NCBI GenBank assembly: GCA_021234155.1
Contig: JAJEKV010000031.1
Coordinates: forward strand, 3,984,835 to 4,048,834
Origin: Isoetes taiwanensis
Taxonomy: Eukaryota > Streptophyta > Lycopodiopsida > Isoetales > Isoetaceae
DNA length: 64,000 nt
Direction of reading: 5' to 3'
Below, in pieces: positions 21,451 through 32,984 of this stretch. Made by a program: the position numbers and the translations under genes. Position 1 is the first letter of the stretch. Each line of letters begins with the position of its first letter. Below the pieces are notes generated by a model that was not told the DNA's origin, searched no databases, and worked only from the letters and a program-made list of their open reading frames with translations.

Positions 21451-22339
21451 GATAAGAGCTTAATTGTTCAAAAAGTTTAGGACGATCAGAGGGCATAAGA
21501 TCGGCAAAAGCGTGAAGAAAGGATAGAAATTTAGGGTAATCCTCTCTTTTAAATTACATGACGAAAGAACCAGGTAAAAACTACAAATGCACGAGGAAAA
21601 TGGGTGTGGCGCAGGAGAGAATATCAAAAGGCAAAAGCAAGACAAAAGTAGAGAGAAATTATGGGTCCTATCTATAATTAAGAGGGTAGAAAGCCAAATT
21701 CGAAGTTAAATTGCAAAAAATCAAGACATAGTCTCCATCAAAACCATTTCCTGGATTAGAAATAGAATTTATTGTTCAGAATAGACTTTAACCAGAATCT
21801 TCACATCTTTCCAATTACAATGCATACTACCAGAAGCCGCAATTCTCTTGTTTCCAACAAATTCTTGAAGCCAAGCATCAAAAATTTCAGTCTCAAATTC
21901 CGCACTACTCGACAAGAAGGAGTATTCTGGTGTGAATAACTCTTCAGGAAAAAACTGATCGGAAATTAGAGAGTTCCACACATCCAAAGGTGATCCTCGC
22001 AAAAAACCACAACTTAGTCTCGAATTATGCTTGATAATTGTAAAGCTTCCGGTATCCATCTGAAGCTTCTGATGTCAGGAAGCATGAGGAATGCAAGCCC
22101 CTATAATGCTAGCAAAATTGACCCCCAAATTTGGTTCCAACCCCCTAGGAAACACCAAATTTCACCAAGAATTGAGTTTCAAACGAATAGAACAAACAAA
22201 TCAAGAAAAAAGGCGCCCATTACTGACGTGTCTCAAGTATCTCTTTCGATCTGGGAATTTGGAGCCCTTCTTCTTGTCTGAAACCTTTCCTTTGCTTTTC
22301 AATTCCCCCCGTTCAAACATCACAGAAAGGTTTTAGGGT
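21451..22339 (-). other. 5' region of the ORF1-bearing LINE and unassigned sequence
   Basis: Upstream of ORF1 on the minus strand. A 96-codon frame (21769-22059, starting MDTGSFTIIKHNSRL) could be the true N-terminus of ORF1 or an unrelated leader peptide, since plant LINE ORF1 proteins often have a poorly conserved start. Nothing else is recognised up to the 3' end of the next LINE at about 22340. Confidence 0.35.
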
Positions 22340-24999
22340 TGGGAAGGAAGGAAGGAAGGAAGGTTCTTTTATCGTCCGCGGAGGCCAATCGGCCTATGGG
22401 ACCCAAATTACACGGGTGCAGCAAGCCCCTTGCTACCCGGATTAAAAAACCCCCCCTTAGGAGGGAAAAACCGTCGCAGCAACAAACCTGCTGGCAGCTG
22501 TACAAATATACATATATATACACATGAATATATACACATGAATTCCCGGTACCTCAAGTAGGCGCCCGGAGCAGAAGTGAGTCCGCAGATCTAAAACCTC
22601 CTGGAGGTAGGAGCCAAGGGATCGAATCCCGGCCATCGTCTTGAGTAGCTTCGTCTGAGGCGGAGACAGTCGCACCAAGAGAATGTAGCGAGCCCGATCG
22701 ACTATAGGCCGGACGACTCAAGGCATGGCTTTCATCCTCAACCACCCCCTACCGGCAACACCGACAAAGCACGTCCCGGCGCTGCTCTCCAACCCACCGA
22801 CCCGCCTCAAGCCGAAGATGGTGGGCCCCGTTCGAATGGGCCTTTGATAATCCTGGCAGCTTCTTCATTGGGCAACCGAAACCGGTAGAGTTGTGGGCCT
22901 CGAACCGTGGGGTGGGGTTTATGTCTTTGCTTGTAGTGTGCCACCTTTACCTGTTCGAGAGCATGGTAGTCCCAGAGCTTCCCCAGGAAACAAGAGTCTA
23001 AATACCCCTCGGCCTATCCGTACGGGGCTGCCACGTATTGCACCTCCGACTACGTTCCAAATAGTCTACGTTCAGTAGCGCCCGATATCGGGCTCTCTTG
23101 TCCTTCCAACAAGCCCTGAGTCGTTGCGGGCTCATCGCCACAGCGTAAGCCAAGTGCGGGAGCCGAGTGTCGCCCATGTTGGCCACCTTCTGGAAATAGA
23201 CAATGTGCCTATCGAGGGCCGCATGCTGCAGGGGCATGAACCCTATCTCCTGCAACAAGATCTGATATGGAACTGAGGGCTTGACGCCAAGTGCCCGCGT
23301 CAAAAATGCCTTCTGGACCTGCTCTAAGTCGTTCCAAGTCGCCAAAGACACCATTGGGCCCCACACCTCGACCCCATACAAAAGAACTGGCTCGACCAGT
23401 GCCCGGAACAAATGTAACTGGTGGCCCCAGTCATACAGCTCTGCCCTGTGACTATTGTTTTGCATTGCGTACATCGCCTTCCAACCTGCGGTCACCCGAA
23501 GGCAAATGGATGCATCCCAATACATTGAGGACGGGAATTCCACCCCCAGGTACTTGTAGCTGGGTGTGACCTCTACCATCTGCCCCCGGTAAGTGAGCGC
23601 CGGAGGTGCCAGATGACATGAGGAGGATATGAGGATCACCTTAGTCTTGGCCAGGTTGAACCGCATGTCCGTCGCCTGGCAGAATGTGTCCAGGGCATCT
23701 AGGTGTGCCTGCATTCCCTCTGGTGTATGGGCCAAGAGGTCCATATCATCCTCATAGATGAGCTGCCGGATGACCTGGTGCAAGAGCTGTATCCCGTCCC
23801 CCCCATTGGCAGCTAGCCAGGCTTCCAACTGGTAAATGTAAAGTCCAAAGAGTGTGGGTGAGAGATGACAACCTTGCCTAACTCCAATGCTACTGGCAAA
23901 TGACTGTCCTTCCGGTTGCATGCGGCCTGTGCAGCTCTCGTCTGGTCACGTACCTTTGCGTTCTGCGAGATCCATAGGGAGCCCCAAATGGTGCAATCTA
24001 AGCCCACAACTTTTCCCCGGGGGCCCCAGGTCGAAAGCCTTTGCAAAGTCCACAAAACAGCCGATTACTTCTGAGTCCTCTCGGCGGTTCTGCTTGTCCT
24101 CTCGATCGAGTCCCGCGTGTGAAGATGTGCCACGACTTCCCTTTGCCTCTGCCCATCCCCGGTTACTCTTTGCTGTTCGAGAATGCCCGCGCACGCTTGG
24201 CAAATCTTGAGTGACCATGATGGTTCGGTAATTGGTGGACGATGTGGGTCCCCCCTTGTAGATCGGAACAACCACGCTTGTGGTCCATGGCCAGGAAAAC
24301 CCTCTTGCGGCATGTTGTTGAACAATGCGGCCGGGCCCGGGCACCATGGGCTGTCCCCGCCACTTGAGCAACTCCGCTTGCAGGCCATCCAAGTCTGCCG
24401 CCTTCCCATTAGCCGGTAGCAGCCCTCTTCGACATCTTCTTACGTGATCACCGGGAGGTGGCCATATTCGCGGGGAACATCCATCCGGTGTTCTCGGGGG
24501 GATCATAAAGGCTGTTGCAGGTTGCTCCCCCACCGCAATGCCGTGATGTTTCCCGTAGTCGTGTGCTTTGGCTGCAGAGTACCCCTGCGCCAAAAGTTTC
24601 GGGTGGGCGTCGATGGGGCGAACATTTCTCCCTGGTGCCTTGCCAGGTACCTTGCCTTTGTTTCCTTGAGGAAGGCACGGTAATGGCTGGTGGCCTGAGA
24701 TCGCTGGTCCTGATCCACGATGAGACGGAGTGCGCGCTTGCGTTCCTTACACTCAGCATCAAACCATCTGTTACGCGGGAAGGTTGCGGTCTCTGATCTC
24801 TGGCGCGGGGGAGGTCTCCCAAAGCATCTGTCTGCCCTTGCTCTGAGGAGCTCAACCAGCTGGTCGGTTTGCTGCTCCAGCATGTGGGCCTGCAGAACTG
24901 TCGGGAGGGCACTGGGGGGCACTTCCTTAAATAGCCTCGAAATTGGGGCCAACCTGTGATTGGGCCAAGTGTCCCCAATATCGCTTTTCCGCTTGGCAA
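22340..24999 (-). mobile_element. LINE-1 copy: 5'-truncated non-LTR retrotransposon
   Basis: Minus-strand LINE fragment running from the linker between endonuclease and RT (about 24999) through RT and the C-terminal region to a 3' UTR near 22340. The endonuclease domain is absent. The 3' part near 22391-22475 holds 'ggcctatgggaccca' and a hairpin-like module (ttaaaaaa, C-run, G-run, aaaaacc) that recurs in other LINE copies of this window. A (GGAA)n tract at about 22340-22365 lies at its extreme end. Related copies are at 32985-34193 and 63391-64000. Confidence 0.8.
22998..24952 (-). pseudogene. LINE-1 reverse transcriptase (ORF2 remnant)
   Basis: Minus strand. The linker (24503-24952) has 'PRNRWFDAECKERKRALRL' and 'HYRAFLKETKARYLARHQGE', typical of LINE ORF2 before RT. 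RT blocks follow in changing frames: 'VVVPIYKGGPTSSTNYRTI', GCFVDFAKAFD (24065 region), then the long frame 22998-23921 with 'SSIGVRQGCHLSPTLFGLYI' and YEDDMDLLAHT, a variant of the FADD/YADD catalytic box. The thumb region has 'NLAKTKVILIS', 'YKYLGVEF' and 'LVEPVLLYGVEVWGP'. Frameshifts near 23930, 24100 and 24450 inactivate it. The clade is not assigned. Confidence 0.85.
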
Positions 25000-25071
25000 G
25001 AGGGGTCCAAAGTCACCTTAGCCACAAATATCGAGAAATAGATATTTATGGTAGGTGTAACTAGCTACACA
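24911..25071. repeat. Segment repeated at 30612-30764 (LINE 5' piece flanking the LTR)
   Basis: From 'gcacttccttaaatagcctcg' to 'ctagctacaca', nearly identical to 30612-30764. Both copies are followed directly by the same LTR starting TGTGA. The LTR therefore entered this LINE piece before the block was duplicated. Confidence 0.9.
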
Positions 25072-26490
25072 TGTGATGCTCCCCGAATCCATACGATGAT
25101 CCCATCGTATAAATATGAAAAATTCCCCTCCCATGGCAACTCCATCACCACGAAAAGGCCACCCGTCTGACTCAGACCAATTGTGATGGCCAAGTGCCCG
25201 GGTGAAGGACACGGAGGTGTCATTCGTCCCACACCTTCTATGGGAATCCTATATAGCAGAAGCGTACATACATGTTAGCACCTGGCAACAATACTAATAA
25301 ATAATATACCACCACGAAGGGTGGCCCATCATCATCAATACAACTAACAACAGAATATTAACATAACAAAGGAAATGCACCATAAATAAGGGCTCTATCC
25401 CGGGCTCAGACTCATGTGGATCGACTGACAGTCAAGGCCTCCGGATAACAACAGACAAAAGTATAACATGGCGTTGGCTGGCATAGAACAATGCCTAGGG
25501 TAGTCCATTCCATCTGCCCCTCCTATGTACACTTTGCAGATAGGTTGAAACATGCTATGATGTGATTATAGCCACGCAATCCCATAGAATCACCCTATGA
25601 GACTACTCCAGGTTACATCTCCCCGGTCTGATGAGGGAGGTCAGGGAGGCATCCCCTCCCCGGGCATGACGGATCCCTGGCTGTGTAGAGAACACGTGCC
25701 ACATCAATGACCCCCCCAACCATACCCAACTTACTCCCCTAAATCTAAAGGCCAGCTCATCACGCTCATTCGAGTCTAGGACGTCCATATAGGCACGTCG
25801 TCTGCGGCCCAGGAAGTGTCAGACCCATACCCGGCCCACATTCAGTGACCGAGTATAAGCCTAGCATATTATAGGAGTCCTGTAGCCAAGCTAGGCAAGA
25901 CCCCACCCTCATTTCACCATCATGCCCGTTGTCTGGTGTTGAATCACAACATAACATCCACAGCCAGGTGAGTTGTACGTACCCGTAAAGAACTCAACCT
26001 TGTGCATAGGCCGCATATATTGGGGTTTAAGGGATTCTAGCTAGGAGCATCTCTACTTCTACATAGCCTTTAGGTCTCTACCCCGCTTAATCCCCACAAA
26101 TACAGGAGGAACAGAAAGAGAACTATCATTATACATCCATCCATCCATAACTTCAAATAGAACATAAAATAGAGATTAACCATACATCTCTTCATACAAG
26201 AGTTAATCCTAGCTATCTTCATACAAGGGTTAATCCTATAACTATCTAGGAATCCAAGCTATCTACTTACTAACTAGAATCATAGCTAGATCTACTATCT
26301 CTCTGGTTCTCCATCCTTCTGGCTGGGGCAGGGTTGAACAACTCCTCCTCCTCCATCAATCCCTCCCCCAATTCGAATCGGGTCAAATTGGGGTGGAAGC
26401 CCTAATTTTGGTGTCCCAAATTGGCAAGCCTGCCTTGCCCAATCGATTTGGGCCAGGTGGCAACTCTAGGTTGGTTAATCTTATATTATA
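25072..26490 (+). repeat. LTR family D, copy 1 (3' end missing)
   Basis: Starts TGTGATGCTCCCC, the same start as 30765 and the solo LTR at 60536 (TGTGACGCTCCC). It is co-linear with 30765-31485. It then carries about 670 bases (25788-26455) absent from the 30765 copy, after which both share 'ggtggcaact.taggttggtta'. It fades out near 26490, before the usual ...GGAATGTCACA end. No coding capacity is seen. Small open frames on the minus strand (25603-25957) recur in the other copies only because the LTR repeats. Confidence 0.8.
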
Positions 26491-26637
26491 ATGTTATACC
26501 GTAAGTGCGTAGTGCATCGAGCCCTAGATCCAATGGCTTATATTTATTTGGCCCATCCGACAGTTGACAAAAAAAAGGGGGGGAAAAAAAAGGTTGTGTT
26601 CGCTATTTTCTCTCTGTTTTCTAACTACGAGAGGGCG

Positions 26638-27960
26638 ATGGAGGTTCTAGGATTATCATCTACGTCAGCGCCAAAGATGACATTTGATTCATTGCTGGTG
26701 AAAACAGAAACATCGAGTTGCAAAGATAGTGCTTGAGTAGGGTTTTGCATTGTGTGGGGGTTCTGCACTGCGGATCTTCTAATTTTTCCCATCTTTTTGT
26801 TCTTACCATGCCTCAGAGTTCTTCTCCTTCAGCTCTGACTCTATCTTCTAAAATCAAGACCCTTTTCCCTTCGAAAAACGTCAAAGCAACTGACTATCAA
26901 AGATTATCTTACTACAATCAAAGGCAAAGAGTTGAGGTTTTATCCCAGTCGAAAAGAGGGCCAAGGATCGGGCGACCATATCTGCAGCCGCAAGTGGAGC
27001 GGCCATGTCTGCTAATGCTTTTGCTTTGTTTGTCAGCTATCCGCTATTTCCTTTTTGGAGCCGTCGCTTTGCAGAGAGCCACGAACTGGAGTGATTCTGT
27101 CGAGGATGAGTGTGACTATGGGCGCCGAATCTCGGACCTGTGTGCCTCTGTCCCCTGTAGCCACATAACAAAAGCTTTTTGTGGTAAGACCAGAGCTGTC
27201 GCTCTAGATGCATTAGAATGGAAGCGCAAGTAAGTAGATTAATTATTCTCAGGAGCATGGTTTTATTCGGTTTTTCCCTTCCTGCATCAAAGAAGATTTA
27301 GTCGTTGGGTTGCACAGAAAGCCACAAGTACGAGGTCGGAAACATGGCTTTGGTGTTTTCTGCTAGAATAGGTATGTGGTAAGAAAGCTCATGCATGGAA
27401 TGAATAAATGCATTTTTTTGGAGCTTTCTGTTATACAGTATTCGATTTCATGCATTTTGTTTTGCCTTCTGATCTTACTGTCTGTAAATTTTATTGCGTT
27501 GATTGTTGGGTTTGCATCATCAATGCACATTTTTCTGCAGGGCCAGGTACAATGCTGCATACGAAGAAGACGATCGAGATTTTATTTCTCTGGGAAACAG
27601 AGCTAGCTCACATGGGGATGATGAAAAGCATGGCCTCAATCTGACAAAAAATGGATCCAAACTCTATTGCAGAGCTCAATTCAAAAAACAGAGGCAATGC
27701 ATTGCACACAGAGCTTCCTGGAATGAGGTTTATGACTAAATTAATCCTGGATATATCAGAAATCCAAATACTTATTCTAGCCTAATTGGCTTGACTTAGG
27801 CTCTAATTTCTTACAGGTAAATCTCATATAGAACAGTCATAACTTGAAGATTAGAATGCATGTTTCAACTTGAACTGATATGCATTTTTTGAAATGCAGA
27901 AGGTTCTCTGTCATTAACGTGGGCAATAAGGATGAAGATTGCGCTCTATGGTACAGAAGG
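26638..27960 (+). CDS. Possible small spliced gene of unknown function
   Basis: A speculative gene model. ATG at 26638 opens a 32-codon frame that could be an upstream ORF; ATG at 26808 opens a Ser-rich start (MPQSSSPSALTLSS) resembling an organelle-targeting N-terminus. The frame runs to 27229, where CGCAA is followed by GTAAGT, a consensus donor. An acceptor TTTTTCTGCAG ends at 27540. Joining them keeps the frame into an Asp/Glu-rich stretch (ARYNAAYEEDDRDFISLGNR). Further exons may start after ATGCAG near 27900. I recognise no family. It could also be an unspliced relic, and the 5' exon may contain a frameshift, since an alternative frame near 26960-27070 also looks coding. Confidence 0.35.
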
Positions 27961-28205
27961 TCTTGCCTTTTTGCATGAGCAAACACTATTTATTGGTATT
28001 TTAAAACGTCCAATATTTTTTTGAATCATGTTAGTAGTTCTTCATTTTTTTCAGTTTTAAGAACTAGAAGCAAATAAGTTTTTGTTTGCAAGGTTATACT
28101 GCAAAACATTCTGACTTTAGCCTTGCCAAGGATAGGGATGATATCGGATTATGGGAAAGTGACAAGTGACATAACTGGTTAAACATCAATCATTAGTAAG
28201 TGGAA

Positions 28206-28331
28206 TTCAGTCTCTACCTACAAGGTTTGATTCCATTGAAGGCTGCGTGGAAGCTACAATTTATCTCATTCAGTCTCTACCTACAAGGTCTGATTCCATT
28301 CAAGGCTGCGTGGAAGCTATAATTTATCTCA
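28206..28331. repeat. Tandem duplication, 2 x 63 bp
   Basis: The unit starting 'ttcagtctctacctacaagg' occurs at 28206 and again at 28269 with about four mismatches. Confidence 0.9.
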
Positions 28332-28709
28332 TTGCTGGTAGTCGACGGGTTTGTACATTGTGTTGCTTTTTCAGTATGGCAACTGAAAGCTTCAATTGTG
28401 TACAATATAACATGAAATAGCAAGGTAAAACCTATTTTGTGGGAAAATAAGTTTTTTCAAGGAACATGAGTTTGTTTAAGTGCATCAGTAAAAGTGAATA
28501 AAATGATAACGCATTTGAAACATGACTTGCTGCCATATCACATCTCACAAAGTTGTTACTTCCAAAATTCATTGCCAATAATTCATAAAATATCCACATA
28601 ACTCATCCACAATATCCACATAACTCTTCCACAATGTTTATTTCTATTTTGCATTTAGGCATTATGGACAAGAATATTCCTTAATGTCAGTAGTTTCTAC
28701 GTTTTCAGC

Positions 28710-29010
28710 AAAATAAATAAGTGCGGTATTGCGCTTTAAGTCTAGGATAGATGTTCAGTACCCATTGCAGAACTTATTAAGCATCAGCAAATAAATAATA
28801 AATAAGTGCAGTATTATGTTTTAAGTCTAGGATAGATGTTCAGTACCCATTGTAGAGCTTATCAAGCATCAACAGTTGTTGGCACATAAAGGCTTCTTTA
28901 AGAAGAATATTTTCGCCCCATTGCAGAACTTATCAAGCACATAAAGGCTTCTTTAAGAAGAATATTTTGGTCCCATTGCAGAACTTATCAAGCGTCAATA
29001 GTTGTTGGCA
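28710..29010. repeat. Degenerate minisatellite-like array
   Basis: Two copies of a block of about 80 bases ('aataaataagtgc.gtatt' ... 'cattg.agaacttat.aagcatca') are followed by two copies of a shorter block ('acataaaggcttctttaaga' ... 'cagaacttatcaagc'). All share the 'cattgcagaacttatcaagc' core, four or five times. Confidence 0.85.
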
Positions 29011-29098
29011 TATAAAGTACTTCATATTGGGCATCAATCAAGCTCCACAATATGAGTTTGCTTTAATTTATATCATATTGAATCATAAAAGATAGTTT

Positions 29099-29124
29099 TT
29101 GTTGTTGTTGTTGTTGTTGTTGTA
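29099..29124 (+). repeat. (TTG)n microsatellite
   Basis: About eight uninterrupted TTG units, which would be CAA on the other strand. Not in any supported reading frame. Confidence 0.9.
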
Positions 29125-29810
29125 GGGTTTTGTTCTATTTGTTCACTCTCTCATGTCATCATGTTTAGGATTTTGTAGTCATTCCTCATAGATCCAGTTT
29201 ATTATAATGTGGGAATGTTTGTTTGAATTTATGTAGCAAGAATAACAAGAATATTCTGTACTAAAAGTTCTTATGGAGCAAGTATTAAAAGATATGTAGG
29301 ATCTTAGGGATCATGGAATAAAGGTTGGATTAAATGGTTTCCTACAACAAGACATGGAATATCTCAAGTTTAGCACATAAAATATTTTTCTATATTCACA
29401 TATTATATTTCGACATTAATGTTCCACCACAACATTTTGAGCATATAGCTATGATCTTTATGAGGTTGATGACTCGAGTTCATAATTTATGATGTTCCAC
29501 CTTATGCCCAGCCTCACAAAGACTTATAGACTTCGACTATAGCCTCACCTCAAAACTTGCTCAGATTAACACTTTACTCCCACTTAGGTTTCCTATAAAC
29601 AAGCACTATGCTGTTCTATTCAAAGGTCTCGGATACTAACGCAACAGTATCTACCATGAAGGAGCTAAATTCCTTTTAAACATTGTTAAATCTTTGGATA
29701 TTTTTGTTATAATAAAAGGTTACTGCACACTTTTCTCATTGTGATCAAAGCATTTACAGATTTCCAACTTATGCCCAGCAACGCTGGGCACCATTACTAG
29801 TATTAACTAA

Positions 29811-30611
29811 TTTAATATTTTAACCCCTTTTAATATTTGGTTAAGCCCTAAATTCGAATTAGGATTTAGGGTTAGGTTTCCAGCTTAATAATTAATGATT
29901 AACACGTACAACTAACAACAGAATACCAACATAACAAAGAAAATACACCATAAATAAGGGCTCTACCCCAGGCTCACACTCATGGGGATCGATTGACAAT
30001 CAAGGCCTCCGGATAACAGCAGATAGAAGTATAACATAGCGTTGGCTGGCATAGAACAATGGCTAGGTAGTCCATTCCATCCGGCCCTCCTGTGCACACT
30101 TTGCAGATAGGCTGAAACATGCTATGGCATGATTGTAGCCTTCCGGAGATGCAATCCCATAGAATCACCCTATGAGACTACTCTAGGTTACATCTCCCCG
30201 GTCCGATGAGGCAGGTCAGGGAGGCGTCCCCTCCCCGGTCTGATGAGGCAGGTCAGGGAGGCGTCCCCTCCCCAGGCATGACGGATCCCTGGTTGTGTAG
30301 AGAGCACGTGCCACATCAATGACCCTCCCATCCATACCCGACTTACTCCCCTAAATCTAAAGGCCGGGTCACCGCGCCCGTTCGAGTCTAGGACATCCAT
30401 ATCGCTTGCGATCCAGAGAGTGTCAGACCCATAAACGGCCCACACTCAGTGACTGACTATAAGTCTAGCAGACTATAGGATAGGCAAGACCTCACCCTCA
30501 TTTCACCATCATACCCAGTGTCTGGTGCTGAATCACAACATAGCATCCACAGCCAGGTGGGCTCTTGTGCACATGCCGCATATATCAGGGTTTAAGTGAT
30601 TCTAGCTAGGA
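29811..30611 (+). repeat. Rearranged fragment of LTR family D
   Basis: 29811-29906 matches the late part of the LTR at about 31516-31610 ('tattaactaatttaatatttt' through 'aatgattaacac'). It then jumps to sequence matching 25341-26047, an earlier part of the LTR. At 30611 it switches to the LINE piece 30612-30764 at a short shared 'ggagca/ggagcac'. The order of parts is scrambled relative to the other copies, so this is a mosaic, not a simple truncation. Confidence 0.8.
30194..30267. repeat. Tandem duplication, 2 x 37 bp, inside the LTR fragment
   Basis: The unit beginning CTCCCCGGTC, containing GATGAGGCAGGTCAGGGAGG, occurs twice in a row. The corresponding places at about 25618 and 31320 have one unit. 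Confidence 0.9.
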
Positions 30612-30764
30612 GCACTTCCTTAAATAGCCTCGAAATTGGGGCCAACTTGTGATTGGGCCAAGTGTCCCCAATATCGCTTTTCCGCTTGGCAAGAGGGGTC
30701 CAAAGTCACTTTAGCCACAAATGTCGAGAAATAGATATTTATAGTAGGTGTAACTAGCTACACA
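30612..30764. repeat. Copy of the LINE 5' piece (see 24911-25071)
   Basis: Nearly identical to 24911-25071 and again followed immediately by LTR family D. It is joined on its left to an LTR fragment, so it is not part of a continuous LINE here. Confidence 0.88.
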
Positions 30765-31976
30765 TGTGACGCTCCCCGAATCCATACGATGCTCCCTTCG
30801 TATAAATATGAAAAATTCCCCTCCCATGGCAACTCCATCACCACGAAAAGGCCACCCGTCTGACTCGGACCAATTGTGATGGCCAAGTGTCCAGGTGAAG
30901 GACACGGAGGTGTCATTCGTCCCACGCCTTCTATGGGAATCCTATATAGCAGAAGCGTACATACATGTTAGCACCTGGCAACAATACTAATAAATAATAT
31001 ACCACCACGAAGGGTGGCCCATCATCATCAATACAACTAACAACAGAATACCAACATAACAAAGGAAATGCACCATAAATAAGGGCTCTATCACGGGCTC
31101 AGACTCATGTGGATCGACTGACAGTCAAGGCCTCCGGATAACAACAGACAGAAGTATAACATGGCATTGGCTGGCATAGAACAATGCCTAGGGTAGTCCA
31201 TTCCATTCGCCCCTCCTATGTATACTTTGCAGATAGGTTGAAACATGCTATGATGTGATTATAGCCTTCTGGAGACGCAATCCCATAGAATCACCCTATG
31301 AGACTACTCCAGGTTACATCTCCCCGGTCCGATGAGGGAGGTCAGGGAGGCATCCCCTCCCCGGGCATGACGGATCCCTGGTTGTGTAGAGAACACGTGC
31401 CACATCAATGACCCCCCCAACCATACCCAACTTACTCCCCTAAATCTAAAGGCCCGCTCATCGCGCTCATTCGAGTCTAGGACGTCCATAGGTGGCAACT
31501 TTAGGTTGGTTAATATTAACTAATTTAATATTTTAACTGCTTCTAATATTAGGTTAAGCCATAAATTCGAATTAGGGTTTAGGGTTAGGTTTCCACCTTA
31601 ATAAATGATTAACATAGCTGCCCTTAGCTTATGAATAATTAATGCACCTTTAATTATTCATAGTGACGTGTTATGTATTTATACCCAAAAGGCGTATAAA
31701 TACGTGGAACGTCACAACACATGTGCCACCATGTGTAGCTTTAATGGCCCACATGTTATGTTAATATGTTAATGTAACTTGCCCCTAGGGGGTATATTAT
31801 GGGCCTAATGATTATCATGCACAATGGTGGTATTATATTGTCAATATAAAATGCTGATTTGTCTAATGATCCCATGTACCTCCTATTCTTGTACATGTCA
31901 TTAGGTGGCATGTACCATGCATGATATGGCAGTATATTCTACGTATTTATAGCATATAATATAGTGGAATGTCACA
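30765..31976 (+). repeat. LTR family D, copy 2 (both ends present)
   Basis: Starts TGTGACGCTCCCC and ends GGAATGTCACA, giving matching inverted ends TGTGAC/GTCACA as in the solo LTR 60536-62195. Relative to copy 1 it lacks about 670 internal bases. The flanks are ACACA on the left and GCCAA on the right, so there is no target-site duplication, as expected after rearrangement. Sequence after the end shows no primer-binding site. Confidence 0.82.
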
Positions 31977-32880
31977 GCCAATCCGAAACTAGGTTGAGCA
32001 AGTCTTCGAACAGAGACATTCGACAGCCATGCAACTTGAGTCTGTGAAGGATTTGCCCGTTTAACTGGATCAGCATGCTTTGGTGCTTCACGCCTGACAT
32101 GTGCAATTGGGTCAATGCTCTGTACCCAGGGAGGGCTTACGACCACTAGTCTCTTTGTTGGATGATGACAAAGAACTCTTGGTATCACAAACTGCTTCAA
32201 CGTAGTTCTACTTCATAAGAGGGTCTAGATTAGAAGAAATCATTGACCCATGCACCTCAGAGGAGATGGCGTGGAATAGATTCTCCGATTCTTAAATGTC
32301 CGCCTCCATCCTCCATTTTTTAAGCAAAGGTATAGGATGGGCTACCCTTGGAACATCACCTAGAGAAGCCAAAAGCTTCTCTTCAGTCATCCAGTCCTCT
32401 CTAGTATGCTTGCATCAACCGTATCCTCATAGACAATTTGTGAGTTACTTGGCATGACCTTCTTCTCTGGTTCCTGCAAGTATGTTTTTGAGGCTCCACC
32501 TTGGGCGTACTGTGGAGTTTGCTTGAATGTTCTGGTTTGCTTCAAAAATGTCACGATCCTGCGGAAGGCTCTGCACTGGCCTAGGCACATGCTTGTCCAA
32601 CATCTTTTAAGACACGTCTTTGATGCATCATGCCTACAGAATTCATCGTCTAAGGGAGATGCCCCTTATGGCGATAGGTCCCTTATGGGAAGGCCCCAGT
32701 GGCCAAGATTAAGGCCTTACAATAAAGTAAAAATGTATAAAAGAAATTCAAAATTATATAACTTTTGTTAGGGGAGGCAGAATTGAACCAGACCAAGTGC
32801 TTTGGAAATATTATAGAATTCTCTTTCAAATCCATACTATATCTGTGGTATATTTGAATCTTTGATATGTTATAGTCGCA

Positions 32881-32883
<3 letters not shown>
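31977..32883. other. No recognised gene
   Basis: Small minus-strand frames at 31901-32200 and 32387-32590 show no family motif. No LTR, LINE or RNA signal is seen, apart from the microsatellite that follows. Confidence 0.45.

Positions 32884-32942
<59 letters not shown>
32884..32942. repeat. (GA)n microsatellite
   Basis: About 29 perfect GA units, directly beside the 3' end of a minus-strand LINE. A shorter GA tract recurs at about 32980-32990. On the LINE's own strand this is a (CT)n or TC-rich tail. Confidence 0.97.
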
Positions 32943-32945
<3 letters not shown>

Positions 32946-32984
32946 ACGAGAGATTGGCCTATGGGACCCAAACAAAAGAGAGAG

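Larger units (their letters stand above)
27961..29810. other. Non-coding, repeat-rich
   Basis: No open frame of note in about 1.85 kb. It contains the tandem repeats listed separately (28206-28331, 28710-29010 and a TTG microsatellite). Otherwise it is AT-rich sequence with no recognised feature. Confidence 0.55.

Noticed and set aside
25603-25957. Minus-strand frames shared with 30188-30445 and 31304-31498 as a small gene family
   Set aside because: They are inside copies of one LTR; similarity follows from the repeat, and no protein motif is present.
26491-26736. 81-codon frame as the start of the candidate gene
   Set aside because: It ends at a stop before the better-supported exon and runs through an A/G homopolymer; kept only as a possible upstream ORF from its internal ATG.
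30765-31976. Simple solo LTR
   Set aside because: Both ends are present, but flanks ACACA and GCCAA do not match, and its left flank is shared with another copy, so duplication or rearrangement fits better.
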